Source of the DNA: an uncultured Collinsella sp.
GTDB lineage: Bacteria > Actinomycetota > Coriobacteriia > Coriobacteriales > Coriobacteriaceae
Direction of reading: 5' to 3'
Assembly: GCA_959605475.1 (NCBI GenBank)
Contig: CAUHFS010000035.1
Span: 1 to 25,703 of the forward strand
Length of the DNA stretch: 25,703 nt
Below the pieces are notes generated by a model. The model did not search any database, was not told the origin of the DNA, and saw only the letters and a list, made by a program, of their open reading frames with translations. The translations under genes were made by a program, and so were the position numbers. The stretch's first letter is position 1; the number at the start of each line of letters is the position of its first letter. Positions 1 to 8,435 of the stretch are shown here, one piece after another.

Positions 1-1493
1 CCGCCCAGCGCGATAACCAGCACGATCCCGCAAGTGGCGCACACGGGAATATGCGCGCGCACCCAGTTGGCGGGCGTGGTGGTGCCGTCGCGGAATTCGG
101 ATACGGTGCCCCCAAAGGCACCCTTTCTAAACGGCGTCTCGATAAAGCGATATGAGCATTCGGCTACGGCGACCACCAACAACACCTGCAAAATGTACTG
201 CCACCACGGCGTATCGTTGATGTTGGCGACCGGGTTCATGAGCAACAGTAGCGGATAGTGCCACAGGTAGATGCTGTACGAGCGCTTGCCAACCCACACG
301 AGCGGCTCGGCGGACAGCGCGCGGGCAACCATTCCCTGGGGCTGCACGCAGGCCGCGATGACCATGAGCGTGAGGATGGAGCATAACAGCGTGCCGCCGC
401 GATACTGGAACGCGGTGTAGCCGTTGGTGAGCGCGACCATGGCGGCAAGGCCAACCAGACCCACGACGCCCAACACATCGATGGATGCGGGCGAGGACCA
501 AAAGCGCACGAGGGCGCTCGGCTGTGCCGGGACGGTCTCGGCTGCGCCGTCGGTCGTAGCGTCATGCTTGCTTTCGGCGTTCTTGCCGTGCTTGGCGGCG
601 CCAGCCAGGCGATTGAGCCCCAAACGATGAGCGAGACACACCGGCGCCAGGTCGCGATCGGGGATAAAGGCCATCCAGGCGCCCAGCAGCAGCGAGAAGA
701 CGCGGGTGTCGGTGCCGTAGTACACGCGGCTGGGGTCGGCGGCGGGGTTATAGAGCACCATCATGGCGATGGCGGAGACAGCAGCCAGTCCCAGAACCAT
801 GCGGCGCGTGTTGGGCTTGCTCATGTGCATGGATACCATAGCGAGCAGCAGCGGGGGCCAAACCAGGTAGAACTGTTCCTCGATGGCGAGCGACCAAAAG
901 TGCGTAAGCGGCGAGGGATCGCCCAGGGCATTGAAGTACGAGACGTTTTGGGCAATCTGCCACCAGTTGTTGAAGAACAGCAGCGACGGCAGGATGTCAG
1001 GGCGCATCTTGGTGAGCATCACGTGGTTAAAGATGGTGCACAGCGCGCAGGTCACGAACACTACCGTTACCACGGCGGGGACCAGGCGACGGATGCGGCG
1101 AATCCAGAAGCTCTTGAGGTCGATGCGTCCGGTCTTAGCGACTTCGTTGAGCAGCAAGCGCGTGATCAGATAGCCCGAAAGCACAAAGAAGATCGTGACG
1201 CCAAGCAGGCCGCCCTGAGCCCACGTGAGGTTGAGGTGATAGAGCACCACCGCGACGACGGCAAGCGTGCGCAGACCGTCGAGCGCAGGGATGTAGCGGG
1301 ACTTGGGGCGAGCAGGCGTCTGCTCCGCGGCGGGAGTGTTGGCGCGGCCCGCGTTGTTGGCAGAAGCGCGATGGGGGCTCGCGGTGCGTCGCGGCTCGTT
1401 GGCACGGCGCTCGCCCTTCACGCGTTCGTGCGGCGCCGGCTCGTTGCCCGTGCGGCGTCGACCGCGCGAGCCCGATTGCGAGAATTGTTCCAT
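1..1493 (-). CDS. OafA/YrhL-type acyltransferase 3 membrane protein, 3' end beyond window
   Basis: This is an integral membrane O-acyltransferase that probably acetylates a cell-surface glycan. About 497 codons are visible in one uninterrupted minus-strand frame starting at the ATG at 1493, with a modest GGATG ribosome site. The first 65 residues are basic, Arg/Pro/Ala-rich and probably cytoplasmic. The acyltransferase 3 signature RYIPALDGLRTLA follows from residue 66, then the VVLYH stretch holding the family's conserved histidine, and a series of hydrophobic helices. Near the left edge SYRFIETPFRKG marks the usual end of the acyltransferase domain, followed by another membrane helix. That layout is typical of two-domain OafA/OatA-like proteins with an extracytoplasmic SGNH domain, but that domain would lie outside the window and is inferred. 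The target glycan cannot be told. The gene is divergent from the ribokinase gene. Confidence 0.88.
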   Translation of the reverse strand, partial: MEQFSQSGSRGRRRTGNEPAPHERVKGERRANEPRRTASPHRASANNAGRANTPAAEQTPARPKSRYIPALDGLRTLAVVAVVLYHLNLTWAQGGLLGVTIFFVLSGYLITRLLLNEVAKTGRIDLKSFWIRRIRRLVPAVVTVVFVTCALCTIFNHVMLTKMRPDILPSLLFFNNWWQIAQNVSYFNALGDPSPLTHFWSLAIEEQFYLVWPPLLLAMVSMHMSKPNTRRMVLGLAAVSAIAMMVLYNPAADPSRVYYGTDTRVFSLLLGAWMAFIPDRDLAPVCLAHRLGLNRLAGAAKHGKNAESKHDATTDGAAETVPAQPSALVRFWSSPASIDVLGVVGLVGLAAMVALTNGYTAFQYRGGTLLCSILTLMVIAACVQPQGMVARALSAEPLVWVGKRSYSIYLWHYPLLLLMNPVANINDTPWWQYILQVLLVVAVAECSYRFIETPFRKGAFGGTVSEFRDGTTTPANWVRAHIPVCATCGIVLVIALG

Positions 1494-1586
1494 AAAACAT
1501 CATCCAATGACGAGAATAATCAGCACGTATTCATTGTAGCTGCCTGCCCCTGTGAATGCTTGCTGCTGGCGCAAGCTCAAGCGCGC

Positions 1587-1604
1587 GTCCACATCAAAGT
1601 GGAC
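1587..1604. promoter_or_regulatory. Perfect inverted repeat upstream of ribokinase gene
   Basis: GTCCAC and GTGGAC (6 bp arms) flank ATCAAA in the spacer between the divergent acyltransferase and ribokinase genes, 77 bases before the ribokinase ATG. It could be an operator for either gene. I could not identify a convincing -35/-10 pair next to it, so the role is a guess. Confidence 0.3.
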
Positions 1605-1680
1605 TAAAGTTATAGGGGGTGCGAGAGTGCACAATCGTTGGTCGACGGTGGGCGCAAAGCCTGAAGACGAGGAGGTTTCC

Positions 1681-2643
1681 ATGGCGGATCACAGCATCGT
1701 TGCGGTGTTCGGCAGCATGAACATGGACCTTTCGGTGGCGTGCGAGCGCATGCCGCGCGCGGGCGAGACGGTCGATGGCAGCGGTTTTATCACCAACGCC
1801 GGCGGTAAGGGAGCCAATCAGGCCGTTGCCGCTGCGCGCATGGGTGCGCGCACGTGCATGATCGGCGCTGTTGGGCGCGATACCTTTGGCGATGCGCTTG
1901 TGGCAGGGCTCCAAGATGCCGGCGTGGGCGTTGAGTTCGTGACACGTCTCGACGACGTGGAGACCGGTACTGCGACTATCATTCGCTGTGAGAGCGACAA
2001 CCGCATCGTGCTGTCGCCGGGCGCCAACCATGCGCTTGCGGGCGAGGACGTTGCCCGCGCACTGAGGCGCTTGGTGGCCGACGAGCTCGACGGCGATGCC
2101 AGCGAGATTGCCCCGGCTGCTGGCGGCGTCTTTATCGCCCAGGGCGAATGTGACCTTGCGGCGACGGCCGGGGCGCTTGCTTGCGCTCACGAGCTGGGGT
2201 TCTATACGATCTTTAACCCGGCGCCCGCCTGCGACCTGCCGGCAGGAGCGTGGCCAGCGGTCGACCTGGTCTGCCCCAACGAGACCGAGTGCCAGGTACT
2301 GACGGGCATTCTGCCCACGGATGATGCGAGTTGCGTCGCCGCGCTCAATGCGCTGCTCGACAAGGGCGCCGGGGCTGCGGTCATCACGTTGGGCGGCGCC
2401 GGCTCGGTTACGCTCGGCGATGGCGGTGAGCCGCTGCGCATGCCGGCGCTTTCGAGCGCGGTGGTCGATACGACGGCCGCGGGCGATACGTTTATCGGCG
2501 CGTTGGCGGCGGCTCGTCTGGAGGGCCTGCCGCTCTTTGAGTGCATGGCGGCGGGTGCTCGCGCCTCGGCGGTGACGGTGTCGCGCCTGGGCGCTCAGCA
2601 ATCAATTCCCACGCGTGCCGAAGTTGAACATTGGTTTGGTTAA
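1681..2643 (+). CDS. rbsK: Ribokinase (PfkB family)
   Basis: ATP-dependent phosphorylation of D-ribose to ribose 5-phosphate in the cytoplasm. The 320-residue length is normal for ribokinase. The sugar-binding start reads FGSMNMDL (N14, D16), followed by the PfkB signature GGKGANQA at 41-48. The C-terminal signature DTTAAGDTF carries the catalytic base Asp269. The frame is open from further upstream, but the ATG at 1681 is chosen because GAGGAGG lies just before it and the ribokinase homology begins there. A nucleoside hydrolase gene follows after 30 bases, so the ribose is probably released from nucleosides rather than imported; no ribose transporter is in view. Other PfkB sugar kinases are possible, but the motif set favours ribokinase. 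Confidence 0.9.
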   Translation: MADHSIVAVFGSMNMDLSVACERMPRAGETVDGSGFITNAGGKGANQAVAAARMGARTCMIGAVGRDTFGDALVAGLQDAGVGVEFVTRLDDVETGTATIIRCESDNRIVLSPGANHALAGEDVARALRRLVADELDGDASEIAPAAGGVFIAQGECDLAATAGALACAHELGFYTIFNPAPACDLPAGAWPAVDLVCPNETECQVLTGILPTDDASCVAALNALLDKGAGAAVITLGGAGSVTLGDGGEPLRMPALSSAVVDTTAAGDTFIGALAAARLEGLPLFECMAAGARASAVTVSRLGAQQSIPTRAEVEHWFG

Positions 2644-2673
2644 ACGATAAAGACGGAGAAGCGGAGTAGAACA

Positions 2674-3648
2674 ATGGCAACCAAGAAGCTGATCCTTGAT
2701 CTGGATATGGGCGTGGACGATGCGATGGCGCTGGCCTATGCCATCGCGAGCCCCGAGGTGGAGCTCGTGGGTATCACCACGTGCTTTGGCAACGTGCGCG
2801 TCGAGCAATCGGCGCACAACTGCCTGGCGGTGCTCGACCTGTTGGGTCGTCCCGAGGTGCCGGTGTACCTGGGCGCCGATCGTCCCATTAAGGCGACTGA
2901 GCCCTATACACCGCCGGCGTCCACCACGCTTATCCACGGCAAGAACGGTATTGGCGGCGCAAGCGTGCCCGCCTCGCCGTACGAGCCGGTGGGCGCGACG
3001 TCGGCCGATGGCAATGCGGCGGTCGATTACCTGATTGATGCCGCGCGTACCTATGGTCCCGATCTGGTCTACGTTGCGACCGGCCCGCTCACCAATCTGG
3101 CGCTTGCCCTGGAGCGCGATGCGGCGGCGATGATGTCCATCGGCCGCGTGGTCGTGATGGGCGGTGCGCTTACCGTGCCCGGCAACGTGAGCGCGGGCGC
3201 CGAGGCCAACATGGCGGGCGACCCCGAGGCTGCCGACGCCGTGTTGCGCTCGGGCCGCAAGCTCACCATGGTGGGCTTGGATGTGACGCACCGCGTGGTG
3301 CTCACACGTCGCGACGTTGCCGGCTGGACGGGCTCGGGCACTATGGCTGGCTGCGCGTTTGCGAGCATGGTCGAGCACTATATCGGTTCGTACGAAATGA
3401 ACGCGCCCTACCTGGGCGGCTGCGCGCTGCACGATCCGCTGGCGGTTGCCGTGGCGATTGATCCCACGCTCGTGGGTGCGCTCGGCTGCAATCTTCGTGT
3501 CGACCTGCTGGGCGAGTACCGCGGCCGCACTATCTGTGACGAGCACCGTCTGTCCGATCCGGATAAGAGCGCGCTCGTGGCGCTCACCGTGGACGCCCCG
3601 CGTTTCCTCGCGGAGTTTAAGGCACGCATGGCCCGCATCCTTGGCTAA
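2674..3648 (+). CDS. Inosine-uridine preferring nucleoside hydrolase
   Basis: Hydrolyses the N-glycosidic bond of ribonucleosides to give a free base and ribose. The 324-residue protein starts with LDLDMGVDDAMA, the calcium-binding DxDxxxDD signature (D9, D11, D15, D16). The middle has the family pattern ATGPLTNLALAL and VVMGGAL, and the C-terminal part has ALHDPLAVA with His253 and Asp254, the conserved catalytic and metal-binding pair. The start is supported by GCGGAG ten bases upstream. Together with the preceding ribokinase gene it forms a two-gene salvage unit that would feed ribose 5-phosphate to the pentose phosphate pathway. Base preference (RihA, RihB or RihC type) cannot be assigned by eye. 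Confidence 0.92.
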   Translation: MATKKLILDLDMGVDDAMALAYAIASPEVELVGITTCFGNVRVEQSAHNCLAVLDLLGRPEVPVYLGADRPIKATEPYTPPASTTLIHGKNGIGGASVPASPYEPVGATSADGNAAVDYLIDAARTYGPDLVYVATGPLTNLALALERDAAAMMSIGRVVVMGGALTVPGNVSAGAEANMAGDPEAADAVLRSGRKLTMVGLDVTHRVVLTRRDVAGWTGSGTMAGCAFASMVEHYIGSYEMNAPYLGGCALHDPLAVAVAIDPTLVGALGCNLRVDLLGEYRGRTICDEHRLSDPDKSALVALTVDAPRFLAEFKARMARILG

Positions 3649-3722
3649 ACGGTTTCTGTGCCCCGATCCAGATTAGCTACCGAGTAAATACGCCCGTTGG
3701 GGGAATAGTCGCGTCGCTTCGC

Positions 3723-3770
3723 TTGACAACAGGCTAAACTATCTATTAAACATTTACTATTCTGTTTAGA
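3723..3770 (+). promoter_or_regulatory. Candidate promoter and operator of the LacI-family gene
   Basis: A consensus TTGACA lies at 3723-3728, with AT-rich sequence behind it; TATTAA at 3744-3749 is a possible -10 but the 15-base spacer is short. TAAACA (3747-3752) and TGTTTA (3763-3768) form an inverted repeat, and TCTGTTTAGA (3761-3770) recurs in inverted form before the isomerase operon at 5033-5042. Placement over the presumed start region suggests autorepression, which is inference. Confidence 0.5.
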
Positions 3771-3851
3771 TTGAATTTGCGGTCGTTTAGTTGTCGAGTC
3801 ACGGAGCGGTCAGGCCACGATGCTCCGCCACGACCGTTGCTAGGGGGAACA

Positions 3852-4862
3852 ATGGCCAAAGCAAGTGTCCGCGAAATCAGCCGCATCACCGGTTTTTCGC
3901 CTGCGACCGTGTCCAACGCGCTCAACCGCAAGCGCAGCGTGAGCGAGGAGACCGCCAAAGTCATCCTGGAGTGTGCGCAGTCGCTCGGCTATCAGCAGTC
4001 GACGCAGCTCGAGAGCATCCAGTTTGTGCTCGCGCGCAAGACGGGCGCCATCCTGGACGAGAGCACCTTCCATCCCGCGGTTATTGAGGGCGTGGAGCGC
4101 CAGGCGCGTCGCCACGGCATGAGCACGAGCTTTGTCTCGCTCGACTTTAGCGACCTGGACGCCGTGCGTCCGCAGGTCGAGGGCCTGATCGCCGACCCGT
4201 CTGCCGCCATCGTGCTGATGGGTACCGAGCTGGGTGAGGAAGATTACGCCCTGTTCGCCAACGCTGCCGCCCACCTGATTGTGCTCGATGGCTGGAGCGA
4301 TCGTCAATACTTTGATGCCGTGGTCATTGCCAACACCGATTCGGTGCTGCGTGCCGTGGACTACCTTATCGAGAAAGGCCACAAGCAAATCGGCTATCTG
4401 GCAGGCGATCTTCGTATCCGCAACTTTAAGGATCGCGAGCGCGGCTATCGCCAAGCACTTGAGGATGCGGGCCTCGAGGCAAACCCGGCATGGCGCGTCA
4501 CGCTGGGCACCACGCTCGAAGGTGCCTATCGCGATATGGGTGCATGGCTCGACAGCGTCTCACGCGACGACCTGCCGACGGCTTTCTTTGCCGAGAACGA
4601 CGTGCTCGCCGTGGGTGCCATACGCGCGCTCAACGAGCACGGCATTCGCGTGCCCGAGGATGTCTCGATCATCGGCTTTGACGACCTATCTCTGGGCGCT
4701 TTTTCCAACCCGCCGCTCACCACGGTGCATGTTCCCAAGCACGAGGTGGGTGAGATCGCGGTGCGCCGCCTGGTGGGCAACATCCGCAACCCCAAGAGCT
4801 ACACCTGCAAGACCGCCGTGTCGACCTATTTTGTCGAACGCCAGAGCGTGCGCGAGATCTAG
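3852..4862 (+). CDS. LacI-family transcriptional regulator
   Basis: A 336-residue sugar-responsive DNA-binding repressor. The N-terminal helix-turn-helix is clear (VREISRITGFSPATVSNALN, about residues 6-25), followed by the LacI hinge region LGYQQS, whose hinge helix departs from the usual YRPN form. The periplasmic-binding-protein-like effector domain shows the expected marks: RERGYRQAL, FAENDVLAVG and IIGFDDLSLG. The ATG at 3852 is chosen over an upstream in-frame ATG at 3771 because AGGGGGA precedes it and the HTH begins at once; the earlier start would also fall within the operator-like sequence. The gene ends at a strong terminator and lies just before the isomerase operon, which carries matching motifs, so that operon is the likely target. 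The effector is unknown. Confidence 0.92.
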   Translation: MAKASVREISRITGFSPATVSNALNRKRSVSEETAKVILECAQSLGYQQSTQLESIQFVLARKTGAILDESTFHPAVIEGVERQARRHGMSTSFVSLDFSDLDAVRPQVEGLIADPSAAIVLMGTELGEEDYALFANAAAHLIVLDGWSDRQYFDAVVIANTDSVLRAVDYLIEKGHKQIGYLAGDLRIRNFKDRERGYRQALEDAGLEANPAWRVTLGTTLEGAYRDMGAWLDSVSRDDLPTAFFAENDVLAVGAIRALNEHGIRVPEDVSIIGFDDLSLGAFSNPPLTTVHVPKHEVGEIAVRRLVGNIRNPKSYTCKTAVSTYFVERQSVREI

Positions 4863-4926
4863 GCGGAGACGGCATCGTCTGTGGCGTGTCAAAGCACGCC
4901 AGGGCAGTAAACATAGCGCTATTCAA

Positions 4927-4954
4927 AAGAGGATCCTTCGGGGTCCTCTTTTTG
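4927..4954 (+). terminator. Intrinsic terminator after LacI-family gene
   Basis: A 10-bp stem, AAGAGGATCC pairing with GGGTCCTCTT with one wobble, closes a TTCG tetraloop and is followed by TTTG. This is a textbook rho-independent terminator and separates the regulator gene from the isomerase operon. Confidence 0.93.
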
Positions 4955-5029
4955 TTTCCCTTGTATGTTCAGTTCGTTTACATACCGTTTGGGCTGATTT
5001 CTCTACCGCCTACGGGTATTTCGCGCTAA

Positions 5030-5098
5030 ACTTCTAAACAGAAGAGTAAAACATTTAGTAAACAGAACAAAACGAAACACGCGTCTGTTTACTGAACA
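5030..5098 (+). promoter_or_regulatory. Operator-like motif cluster before isomerase operon
   Basis: Three related sites lie just upstream of the isomerase ATG. CTTCTAAACAGAAG (5031-5044) has palindromic arms. TTTAGTAAACAGA (5054-5066) is the reverse complement, with one change, of TCTGTTTACTGAA (5084-5096). TGTTTACTGAACA (5086-5098) is itself an imperfect dyad. The shared core CTGTTTA also occurs before the LacI-family gene. I read this as the repressor-binding region of the sugar operon; the promoter hexamers themselves I could not fix with confidence. Confidence 0.5.
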
Positions 5099-5119
5099 TG
5101 TGACTAGGGGAGGACGTAC

Positions 5120-6520
5120 ATGGACAAGATCAAGCTCGGCTTTGTGCCCACGCGCCGCAGTATCTTTAGCGCGCCGGACGCGATCAAGTATCGCGGTCTG
5201 ACGGCTGATCGCCTGCGCGAGATCGGCGTCGAGATTGTGGATATCGACGACATCAACGACGAGGGCCTGCTGTTCGACGACAGCCATATCGCGCCTATCG
5301 TCGAGAAGTTCCGCGCCGAGGGCGTCGACGGCATCATGCTCTGCCACGCCAACTTTGGTACCGAGTATGTCTGCGGCCGCCTTGCCCGCGAGCTCGGCTT
5401 GCCCGTGCTGCTGTGGGGGCCGCGCGACGAGCGCCCCGAGCCCGACGGCACCCGTCTGCGTGATAGCCAGTGCGGTCTGTTCGCCACCGGCAAGGTCCTG
5501 CGCCGCTTCCAGGTTCCCTTCACCTACATGACCAACTGCCGTCTGACCGATCCCGAGTTCGAGCGCGGTGTCTGGGACTTTTTGGCCGTGTGCAACGTGG
5601 TCAAGACTTTCAAGCACACCCGCATCCTGCAGATGGCCACCCGTCCGTTCGATTTCTGGTCGACCATGTGCAACGAGGGCGAGCTGCTCGAGAAGTTCAA
5701 CATCCAGCTTTCGCCCATCCCCATGACCGAGCTTGTCCAGGCCGTGCGCGACGCCCAGGCTGACGAGCAGGCCATGGCAGCCATGCTCGCCCACATTGGT
5801 GACAGCTTTGAGATCTGCATCCCCGAGGACAAGGTTCCTGCGGTCGCAGGACTCGCCATTGCCATGAAGCGCCTGGTCGAGAAGTACGGCTGCAACGCCG
5901 GCGCCATCCAGTGCTGGAACGCCCTGCAGGACGAGTTGGGCATTATGCCCTGCGCCGCCAACGCAATCCTCAACGAGATGGGCATCCCCATCGTCTGCGA
6001 GACCGACATCCATGGCGCTATCACCGCGCTGATGGTCGAGGCCGCCGACCTGGGCCGTCACCGCGGCATGTTCGCCGACTGGACCGTGCGTCATCCCGAT
6101 AACGAGAACGGCGAGCTGCTGCAGCACTGCGGCCCCTGGCCCTGCAGCTGCGCGGCCGTCAAGCCCAAGCTCACCTACCCGCTGGCCTTCGATCACCCCG
6201 GCGCGCTGACGGCCGAGGCCAAGCACGGCGACCTCACCCTTGCCCGCTTTGACGGCGACAACGGCGAGTACTCGCTGCTGCTGGGCAACGCCCGCGGCAT
6301 CGACGGCCCGGCCGGCATGGGCACCTACCTGTGGGTCGAGGTCGACAACCTCAAGCGCCTCGAGGCCAAGATCGTCGAGGGTCCCTACATCCACCACTGC
6401 GTCGCCATTCACGCCAACGTGGTGCCGGTGCTCTACGAGGCGTGCAAGTACATCGGCATTGTCCCCGACCTGTACGACCCCATCGAAGAAGACGTCAAAG
6501 CTTACCTGCGAGGAGAGTAG
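5120..6520 (+). CDS. L-fucose/L-arabinose isomerase-superfamily protein, sugar unknown
   Basis: A 466-residue cytoplasmic protein that looks like the FucI/AraA fold: an N-terminal half with alternating Rossmann-like units (GVDGIMLCHANFGTEY near 68-83; GLPVLLWGPRDERPEPDG near 92-109) and a C-terminal half with candidate metal and catalytic residues CETDIHG (E294, D296, H298) and YIHHCVAIHANV (H425, H426, H431). It would interconvert an aldose and a ketose using a divalent metal. It is shorter than classical FucI (about 590 residues) and belongs to the fucose-isomerase-like group of undefined substrate. GGGGAGG gives the ribosome site. It leads an operon with a split transketolase two bases downstream and an FGGY kinase, which points to a ketose that is later phosphorylated and cut by two-carbon transfer. 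No aldolase is nearby, which argues against ordinary fucose breakdown. Confidence 0.8.
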   Translation: MDKIKLGFVPTRRSIFSAPDAIKYRGLTADRLREIGVEIVDIDDINDEGLLFDDSHIAPIVEKFRAEGVDGIMLCHANFGTEYVCGRLARELGLPVLLWGPRDERPEPDGTRLRDSQCGLFATGKVLRRFQVPFTYMTNCRLTDPEFERGVWDFLAVCNVVKTFKHTRILQMATRPFDFWSTMCNEGELLEKFNIQLSPIPMTELVQAVRDAQADEQAMAAMLAHIGDSFEICIPEDKVPAVAGLAIAMKRLVEKYGCNAGAIQCWNALQDELGIMPCAANAILNEMGIPIVCETDIHGAITALMVEAADLGRHRGMFADWTVRHPDNENGELLQHCGPWPCSCAAVKPKLTYPLAFDHPGALTAEAKHGDLTLARFDGDNGEYSLLLGNARGIDGPAGMGTYLWVEVDNLKRLEAKIVEGPYIHHCVAIHANVVPVLYEACKYIGIVPDLYDPIEEDVKAYLRGE

Positions 6521-6522
6521 AA

Positions 6523-7359
6523 ATGGCAACTATCGAAGAGCTTGAATCCCTGCGTTGGGACCTTCGCCGCGATTGCGTCGATATCATCATGGCTGGCGCC
6601 GGCGGGCACATCGGCGGCGACATGTCGGTCATCGATGCGCTGATGACCCTCTACGCCAATCACCTCAACATTTCGCCCGAGACCGTCGACGATCCCAACC
6701 GCGATCGCTTCGTGCTCTCCAAGGGCCACGCCATGGAGGCCTACTACGCGGTGCTCTGCCACGAGGGCTATCTGGACCTCGACGACGTCAAGGCCCGCTT
6801 CTCTAAGTTCGGCAGCCCCTACATCGGCCACCCCAACAACAAGCTCAAGGGCATCGAGATGAACTCCGGTTCGCTGGGCCATGGTCTGCCCGTGGCCGTC
6901 GGCATGGCGCTTGCCGGCAAGATGGACGGCCGCGACTACCGCGTCTACACCATCATGGGCGACGGCGAGCTTGCCGAGGGCTCGGTTTGGGAGGGCGCCA
7001 TGAGCGGCGGCAACTACCAGCTCGATAACCTGTGCGCGCTCGTGGACCGCAACCGCCTGCAGATCAGCGGCAGCACCGAGGACGTCATGAAGCAGGATTC
7101 GCAGGAGGAGCGCTGGGCCGCCTTCGGTTGGAACGTGCTGTCCATTCCGGGCAACGACGTCCAGGCCATCGACGCCGCGCTGACGCTGGCCGCCGAGACC
7201 AAGGGTAAGCCCACGGTCATCATCCTCAACACAGTGAAGGGCTATGGCTCGCCCGTTATGGAGGACAAGGCCGCCTGGCATCATCACCTGCCCAACGACG
7301 AGGAATATGCCCAGATCATCGCCGATTTCGCTGCCCATAAGGAGGCCATCAATGGCTAA
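6523..7359 (+). CDS. Transketolase N-terminal subunit (thiamine diphosphate binding)
   Basis: First half of a transketolase encoded as two polypeptides; 278 residues, matching the pyrophosphate-binding domain alone. Visible are GGHIGGDMS (His29, equivalent to the substrate-channel His30 of yeast transketolase), SKGHA (His69), GSLGHGLPVAVG, and the ThDP signature GDGELAEGS (G146-D147-G148) continuing to VDRNRLQ, which provides the metal-binding Asn. The ATG at 6523 follows AGGAGAG and comes two bases after the isomerase stop, so translation is coupled. The start of the second subunit overlaps its end by 8 bases. Split transketolases are known both as ordinary enzymes and as pathway-specific ones, for example the apulose-4-phosphate transketolase AptA/AptB. 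Here the operon suggests a dedicated sugar pathway. Confidence 0.92.
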   Translation: MATIEELESLRWDLRRDCVDIIMAGAGGHIGGDMSVIDALMTLYANHLNISPETVDDPNRDRFVLSKGHAMEAYYAVLCHEGYLDLDDVKARFSKFGSPYIGHPNNKLKGIEMNSGSLGHGLPVAVGMALAGKMDGRDYRVYTIMGDGELAEGSVWEGAMSGGNYQLDNLCALVDRNRLQISGSTEDVMKQDSQEERWAAFGWNVLSIPGNDVQAIDAALTLAAETKGKPTVIILNTVKGYGSPVMEDKAAWHHHLPNDEEYAQIIADFAAHKEAING

Positions 7360-8293
7360 CAAGATCGCCAACCGCAAGGTTATCTGCGACACGCTGCTCG
7401 AGGCCGCCGCAACCGACAAGGACATCGTCGTCCTGTGCTCCGACTCCCGCGGCTCCGCGTCGCTCACGCCGTTCTTCTATCAGTATCCCCAGCAGTCCGT
7501 CGAGGTCGGCATCGCCGAGCAGGACCTGGTGAGCATCGCCGCCGGTATGGCCTCGTGCGGCAAGAAGGCCTGGGCCGCCTCGCCGGCGTCCTTTGTGACC
7601 ACGCGCTCGTATGAGCAGTGCAAGGTCGACGTTTCGTACTCCAACACCAACGTCAAGCTCATCGGCATCTCGGGCGGCGTGTCCTATGGCGCCTTGGGCA
7701 TGAGCCATCACTCCGCACAGGATATCGCCGCCATGAGCGCGATTCCCAACATGCGCGTGTATCTGCCGAGCGATCGCTTCCAGACCGCCGAGCTCGTGCG
7801 TGCCCTGGTCGCCGACAACAAGCCGGCCTACATTCGTGTGGGCCGCAACCCGGTGGAGGACGTGTACACCGAGGACGAGTGCCCGTTCCAGATGGACCGC
7901 GCCACCTGGGTGCGTCGTGGCACCGATGTGACGATCGTCGCCACCGGCGAGATGGTCCGCCATGCCGTGGACGCCGCCGATCTGCTGGTCGAGCAGGGCA
8001 TCTCGGCGACGGTGCTCGATATGTACTGCGTCAAGCCGCTCGATGCCGAGGCCGTGATCGAGGCCGCCGGTGCCACGCGCGCCGTCGTGACCGTCGAGGA
8101 GCACAGCCCCTTCGGTGGCCTGGGTTCCATGGTCGCGCAGGTCGTGGGCGAGCACTGCCCGCGTCCGGTCAAGTGCCTCTCCCTGCCCGATGCGCCGGTC
8201 ATCACCGGCACGAGCCCCGAGGTCTTCGCGCACTACGGCCTGACGGGTGCCGGAATCGCCAAGACGGTCGTCGAGTTTCTTCCCGCAGAGTAA
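7352..8293 (+). CDS. Transketolase C-terminal subunit
   Basis: Second half of the split transketolase; 313 residues covering the pyrimidine-binding and C-terminal domains. VEVGIAEQDL contains Glu56, the conserved glutamate that activates thiamine diphosphate. GMSHHSAQDIAAM supplies active-site histidines, and the C-terminal domain begins near VTIVATGEMV, with the usual VVTVEEHSPFGGLGS. The ATG at 7352 is chosen because AAGGAGG lies just upstream inside the previous gene, giving an 8-base overlap; the open frame to the left is a shadow of the N-terminal subunit gene. The two subunits must form a heterotetramer to be active. Resemblance to the E1 or DXS families is limited to shared fold motifs, so transketolase is the firm call. 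Confidence 0.92.
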   Translation: MANKIANRKVICDTLLEAAATDKDIVVLCSDSRGSASLTPFFYQYPQQSVEVGIAEQDLVSIAAGMASCGKKAWAASPASFVTTRSYEQCKVDVSYSNTNVKLIGISGGVSYGALGMSHHSAQDIAAMSAIPNMRVYLPSDRFQTAELVRALVADNKPAYIRVGRNPVEDVYTEDECPFQMDRATWVRRGTDVTIVATGEMVRHAVDAADLLVEQGISATVLDMYCVKPLDAEAVIEAAGATRAVVTVEEHSPFGGLGSMVAQVVGEHCPRPVKCLSLPDAPVITGTSPEVFAHYGLTGAGIAKTVVEFLPAE

Positions 8294-8322
8294 TTGGTGC
8301 ATCGGGGACAGGTTTGCACCAA
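8294..8322. repeat. Short palindromic repeat with GGGGACAGG core
   Basis: TTGGTGCA (8294-8301) and TGCACCAA (8315-8322) form a perfect 8-bp stem around a loop that holds GGGGACAGGT. It starts directly after the transketolase stop codon. It has the same plan as the elements at 15083, 16787, 16928 and 25644: a conserved GGGGAC core in a stem of variable sequence. It could also attenuate transcription between the transketolase and kinase genes. Confidence 0.65.
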
Positions 8323-8435
8323 TCCTTTTAGGTTGAATTTTGAGCAGGCCGGCTGCGCTCTCATGAGCCGGTCGGCCACTCGCTCCTTGTCCGTCGGGTT
8401 TTAGTTTTGAATCGACGGGGGAGACAGGAGAGTAC

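Noticed and set aside
564..1607. 347-codon plus-strand open frame opposite the acyltransferase gene
   Set aside because: The minus-strand frame gives clear acyltransferase 3 motifs, while this one gives a His/Arg/Gly-rich product without any family signature, typical of antisense frames in GC-rich DNA.
5120..6520. Assignment as classical L-fucose isomerase (fucI)
   Set aside because: The protein is over 100 residues shorter than FucI, and no fuculokinase-aldolase pair is present; a split transketolase takes the expected aldolase position.
5003..6529. 508-codon minus-strand open frame opposite the isomerase gene
   Set aside because: Its product is Val/Gly/Asp/His-rich with no motif, and it covers the promoter and ribosome site of the well-supported isomerase gene.
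8294..8322. Palindrome as a plain intrinsic terminator
   Set aside because: The stem is short with a 12-base loop and only a weak T-run, and the same plan recurs elsewhere around a GGGGAC core, so a repeat element is the better reading.
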